DNA from: Mesostigma viride
Lineage: Eukaryota; Streptophyta; Mesostigmatophyceae; Mesostigmatales; Mesostigmataceae
Length of the DNA: 42,500 bases
Assembly: GCA_009746045.1 (NCBI GenBank)
Contig: RPFO01000288.1
Coordinates: 428,355 to 470,854 of the forward strand
Direction: 5' to 3'
In this document: in pieces, positions 39,150 through 42,500 of the stretch
Layout of the letters: each line of letters opens with the position of its first letter
Position numbering within the stretch: position 1 is the stretch's first letter
Position numbers and translations under genes: made by a program
The notes under the pieces: model-generated
Databases searched by the model: none
The model's input: the letters and a program-made list of their open reading frames with translations, nothing else
What the model was told of the DNA's origin: nothing

Positions 39150-39345
39150 TGTCCGGGCTGCTGCCGCTGTGGCTGAGCGCGACAAGTTTGCTTCCTACGG
39201 CAATGTGAGTTCCCTCGGGTCCTCCCCTTTGTCCTTGAGGAGTTCAGGGCCATTGGCCCCAAGACAGCGTAGTTTACCACGAGTGCTGCCAGTGGCGTGA
39301 AGACCGCCTCGACCTCGTGGGCCAGACTGCCCCGTGGTCTGCTAC
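39150..39345 (+). pseudogene. Non-LTR reverse transcriptase C-terminal fragment
   Basis: AAAVAERDKFASYGN and LPFVLEEFRAIGPK, then CQWREDRLDLVGQTAPWSAT in a shifted frame, correspond to AERAKLLAYGD ... REDRLDLEGQRAPWSAR of the decayed element at about 1120-1310. It is a second, shorter relic of that family with at least two frame breaks. Confidence 0.6.
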
Positions 39346-39446
39346 GATAAGAAACCTACCGAAAATGGGAATGCAAGTCAGCTCCTCTCCTCTTATCATC
39401 GATGGACCTAGAATGCTGGATACTCTAGCACACTTATGCTGACGTG

Positions 39447-42095
39447 CTAGCTATTCTTGTCCTCGTGAATGAACGTGCATTCACTCCCATTGCGGCAACC
39501 TTGCGGCGAGTTATAGAAGCTGCACACTTTGGTCATCGGGCGGAAGGGAAGCGGGGGGCCACCCACCACACGGCCACGACCCGCCCCAACCGGGGCGCCC
39601 GGGCCACCCATCTGCACAGGGGGACCACCCCGGGACACCCCCCCCGGCCGGTCCCTTCCACGACCAGGGCCACCCCAAGAATCCGTGCCCCCACCACCCC
39701 CATGCGATTGTCGAGCCCCCAGAGCCCCCTGGCCATGCCCCTGCCACTGCCCTGAATCCTGGCCCTCCACACTGTGTGCGTGCCCACCATCATGGTTGCC
39801 CCGCCATGCCTGCGCATGCGGCGCTCCCTGCATGTGGGGTTGCTGCGCGCCAGGGGGTGGGTACGGGGGGGGGTATGGCGGCGGCGCCCCCGGTCCATAC
39901 GCCTGGGCATGGTAAGCTCCCGACTGGACCGCCCCCGTCCCTGGTCCAGCTCCATCCCTACCCGCAGGTAGGCCATACCCCCCCGTGCCCGCCATACCTG
40001 CACCACCTGCCGCAAAGCCGCCTCCCTCTGCCCGCGGCACCTGCATGGACATGTGCCCATGCGGGCCACCTGCCATGGCCCCACCGCGCACATAACCGCT
40101 AGCATCCGCGCCGCCCATCCTCATGCCAACATCCGGCCCCGAGCTGTGACCCCCCACGTCGCCGCTGCCATAGGGGGCCCCAACCCCCCTGGCGACACCC
40201 CCAGGGAGACCATCAGGCATGCCGCCCATCCCCCCCACCCCGAGATGTGGCCCCGGCCCCGATGGCGCATGGGGGTGTTGGCCCGGGGGTGATGGCCAAC
40301 CCCGCCCCCCCTGGGTGGCATCCCCTCCCCCGACTCCAACACCGCCGAGGGCACCTCCCCCAACCCCAACCCCAAGGCCGAGGCCACCAGAGGCCAGTCC
40401 GGCGGGGCCCATGTGGCCCCGCCCGCTGCCGCCGAGGGCATTCCCGAGATGGCCACCACCACCTGCGTTGCTGCCTGCACCAGGACTAGCCCCGCTGGTA
40501 TTCATGGCACTAGCGCCCACGGTGCCGAGGGCAGGGCCCAGCCCAGCGCCGCCAGCATTATTGCTCGCTAGCAGCGCAGCCAGCATGTCGGGCGACTTCA
40601 ACAGCTGCACGAGCAGCTTGGGGTCGATCCGGTCCCTCTGCTGCAGCAGCGCCGCCACCATCGCGGGGCTGGCCACGAGCGCCGCCAGCAAGTCGGGATC
40701 CACCAGCTGCGCGCTGCTGGGGGGGAGACCGGCCATCGCCAGCGCGCCAGCTGGCATGCCGGCGGCGGGACCAGGGGGACCCATGCCTTGCCCCATGCCT
40801 CCAAGGCCCATGCTGGGGTTGTGAATGCCGCCAGCGGGGTTGATGCCCGCGCTAGCGGAGGGCCCCCCAAGACCGGGGCCAAGCCCCACCGTTGCCGGCC
40901 CCCCCGCCCCCCCCCCTCATTCATGGCCCGGCCCCCCCCTTCCCCCCCCCCGATGGCTGGATGGCATGAGGGAGGGATGCCAGCATTAGCGCTGGTCGAT
41001 ACGAAACCCGGCGGCCCAGCAAGACCATCATCCTCATCATCATCGGCACTAGGCGCGCCGCCACCTGGCAGGCCGTGGCGCGCCGGCCCCCCTGGCCCCT
41101 CCCAATCCATCCCCTGCGCTCCCCCCCCTGCTGGGTCCTGAAACCGCCGACCTACAGCAGCAGACGCCGACGGCCCTGTTCCTGGGTAGCCTTGACGGCC
41201 ACCCGTCTGGCTCGCCCCCCCCCCCAACTTGCGAGGACCCAAGCCCCCCAACCCCCCCGCGGTCCATCATCGAAGACGCCAGCATCGCCACGTCCCCATC
41301 GCCATCCGCCATCATGCGACGGTCCCCCCCCTGGTTGCCTCCCAGGCCTCCACCCATCTGGCCCACGTCCACCTGTGCACCTTCCCGCTGCCTATCGAAC
41401 CCAGAGCCAATGCCACCCACCCCACCCCCGCCCCCCGCCTCGTCCTCGTCCTCGTCCTCCTCTGCCAGGGGGTCCGCTGGGATTTCTGGGACCTCAGCCG
41501 CAGGGTCCCCCCCAGCACCCTGGCCCACGGGCTCCCTGGGGGGCGACGCGGGCGACCAGCCAAAAGCAGCCATCGCTGCCGCCACACGAGAAGCAGTATC
41601 CGGCGCTACTGCTGCCGCGACGCTGCTCGCCAGGTGGTCCCCGAGCGAGGGGGGAGAGGACGCTACCCCTAAATAAGACGGCAGCAGTCCGGTATTGGTA
41701 TCGGACGTTGCCGCCGGGGCCGCGCTGTTGCCAGCGGGGCCTGACGCAGCATCCGCACGCGCTTGCGCTTGCGCGCCGCTGCTATCGTCCGCCACCATGG
41801 TGTCGCCATCAACAGGGGCGGGGCCATGAGAGGCACCGGCCGCACCATCGCCACCCGCAGGGTAGTCGCCGCTGGTTCCGCGGCCAGCTGGACCACCTAG
41901 GGCGCTGTCGTGGCCGACTCCAGAGGCAGTGGCACCCGCGGTGCTGCCGGCGTCGGTACTGGAGCCGCTCGCTGATGCATCGGGCCCTGCATGGCTGCCC
42001 CCCTGCTGTCGCAGGAGCGCCTGTTGGTAGCGGTAATCTGCCAACTCCTCACTCTCGTCACCAAGGGCGAGGTAGACGTCTCGCGGAAGGTCCAG
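39447..42095 (-). CDS. Host gene for CCCH zinc-finger protein (plant C3H6/C3H30-like)
   Basis: Read from 42,095 on the minus strand after a CACACCAG acceptor: LDLPRDVYLALGDESEELADYRYQQALLRQQGG, then a Gly/Ala/Ser-rich low-complexity region with EEDEDEDE. Near 40,600-40,800 is a twin motif LVDPDLLAALVASPAMVAALL and IDPKLLVQLLKSPDMLAALL, and the C-terminus is KVCSFYNSPQGCRNGSECTFIH, a CX8CX5CX3H finger just before the stop at 39,447-39,449. Repeated DPxLLxxLLxxP units plus one terminal CCCH finger resemble plant C3H6/C3H30-type proteins, possibly related to the LUMINIDEPENDENS/PNUTS group. This is from memory of the family. Frame changes occur at poly-C runs near 41,220 and 40,900. Upstream exons lie beyond the CA repeat and were not found. 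Confidence 0.6.
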
Positions 42096-42097
42096 CT

Positions 42098-42148
<51 letters not shown>
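42096..42148 (-). repeat. (CA)n microsatellite at the splice acceptor
   Basis: About 25 GT units on the plus strand. On the minus strand the CA tract runs directly into CACCAG|CTGGAC, so it replaces the usual pyrimidine tract of the acceptor of the CCCH gene. Confidence 0.75.
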
Positions 42149-42149
<1 letters not shown>

Positions 42150-42500
42150 GGCCGTGAGCCAAGGCGAGTTGGATTTCAAACGAGGCCGGTTGGATAATTA
42201 GGGTTGAAACAAACAAACCCCATCAAGCTCACGCGCGGCACGTCTAGCTGTTTCTCGATAAGGTGAGTTGAGGCAAGCCATGATGGGGGGGGGAGAAGGG
42301 CGGGACGGGAGAAGGGGGATGAGACCCACCGATGATGGATCAAACAAGTAAAACATTTAACATTTTCTTTTCCAGTCGAACATTTTAGGGGGGAAGAAGC
42401 CCAACCACACCGTCTCGCCAATCCACGCGATGCCAAGCACGCAGTGCCAATCAACTCCATTGCAACATCCATTTGCAAAATGAGCCAATCCGATCACAGC
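42149..42500. other. Probable intron/upstream region of the CCCH gene
   Basis: No exon recognised. The region should hold intron sequence of the minus-strand gene. G-rich tracts occur at about 42,285-42,320 and 42,390. Confidence 0.3.

Noticed and set aside
39530-41680. Long plus-strand ORFs rich in proline and arginine
   Set aside because: They are antisense shadows of the glycine/alanine-rich CCCH gene.

Overview
This window looks like a transposon-dense stretch of a GC-rich nuclear genome, most likely a green alga. That is inference. It rests on GC-rich genes with glycine/alanine/proline-rich linkers, GT...AG introns full of minisatellites, a Ty3/Gypsy polyprotein ending in a PHD finger (PHD fingers are also known from the Chlamydomonas element CrREM1), and a plant-like CCCH zinc-finger gene. 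No rRNA, tRNA, CRISPR array or bacterial-type operon is supported.

Layout. 1-1.46 kb: decayed C-terminal part of a non-LTR retrotransposon reverse transcriptase. 2.8-5.5 kb: AT-richer block with three small minus-strand ORFs, one with an RNase H1 N-terminal/viroplasmin-like domain. 5.5-6.65 kb: stacked 3' ends of LINE-like elements. 6,657-14,168: a complete, young Copia-like LTR element (minus strand, LTRs about 99% identical, 5-bp target duplication). It sits inside the last codons of an ORF1-only, HAL1-like LINE, which resumes at 14,169-15.14 kb. 15.1-18.1 kb: a second LINE family, split by a roughly 2-kb inverted-repeat DNA transposon that itself received another LINE copy. 18.27-19.35 kb: an element bounded by 25-bp perfect inverted repeats. 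21.5-23.07 kb: 59-bp and 21-bp minisatellites. 23.1-24.15 kb: the last two exons of an unrecognised host gene. 24.2-27.1 kb: short tandem repeats. 27.08-27.31 kb: a Tc1/mariner-like MITE. 27.7-29.0 kb: further LINE fragments. About 30.4-38.6 kb: a Ty3/Gypsy element on the plus strand. 38.7-39.35 kb: LINE fragments. 39.45-42.1 kb: a minus-strand host gene for a CCCH zinc-finger protein.

The most striking object is the Gypsy element. Between its protease and reverse transcriptase it carries a C5-cytosine DNA methyltransferase domain, with motifs I, IV, VI and VIII recognisable, and it ends in a PHD finger after the integrase. The domain order is Gag - zinc knuckle - protease - DNMT - RT - RNase H - integrase - PHD. 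Retrotransposons that captured DNA methyltransferases have been reported in dinoflagellates and charophytes. This one may be a further lineage or a relative of the charophyte group. The Copia element is also odd: its retropepsin-like domain lies after the integrase and before RT, and its LTR ends are AGTT...AACT rather than TG...CA.

Many frame changes, in both transposons and the CCCH gene, fall at G or C homopolymer runs. Some apparent pseudogenisation may therefore be assembly error. Start codons and frame joins in those genes are provisional.
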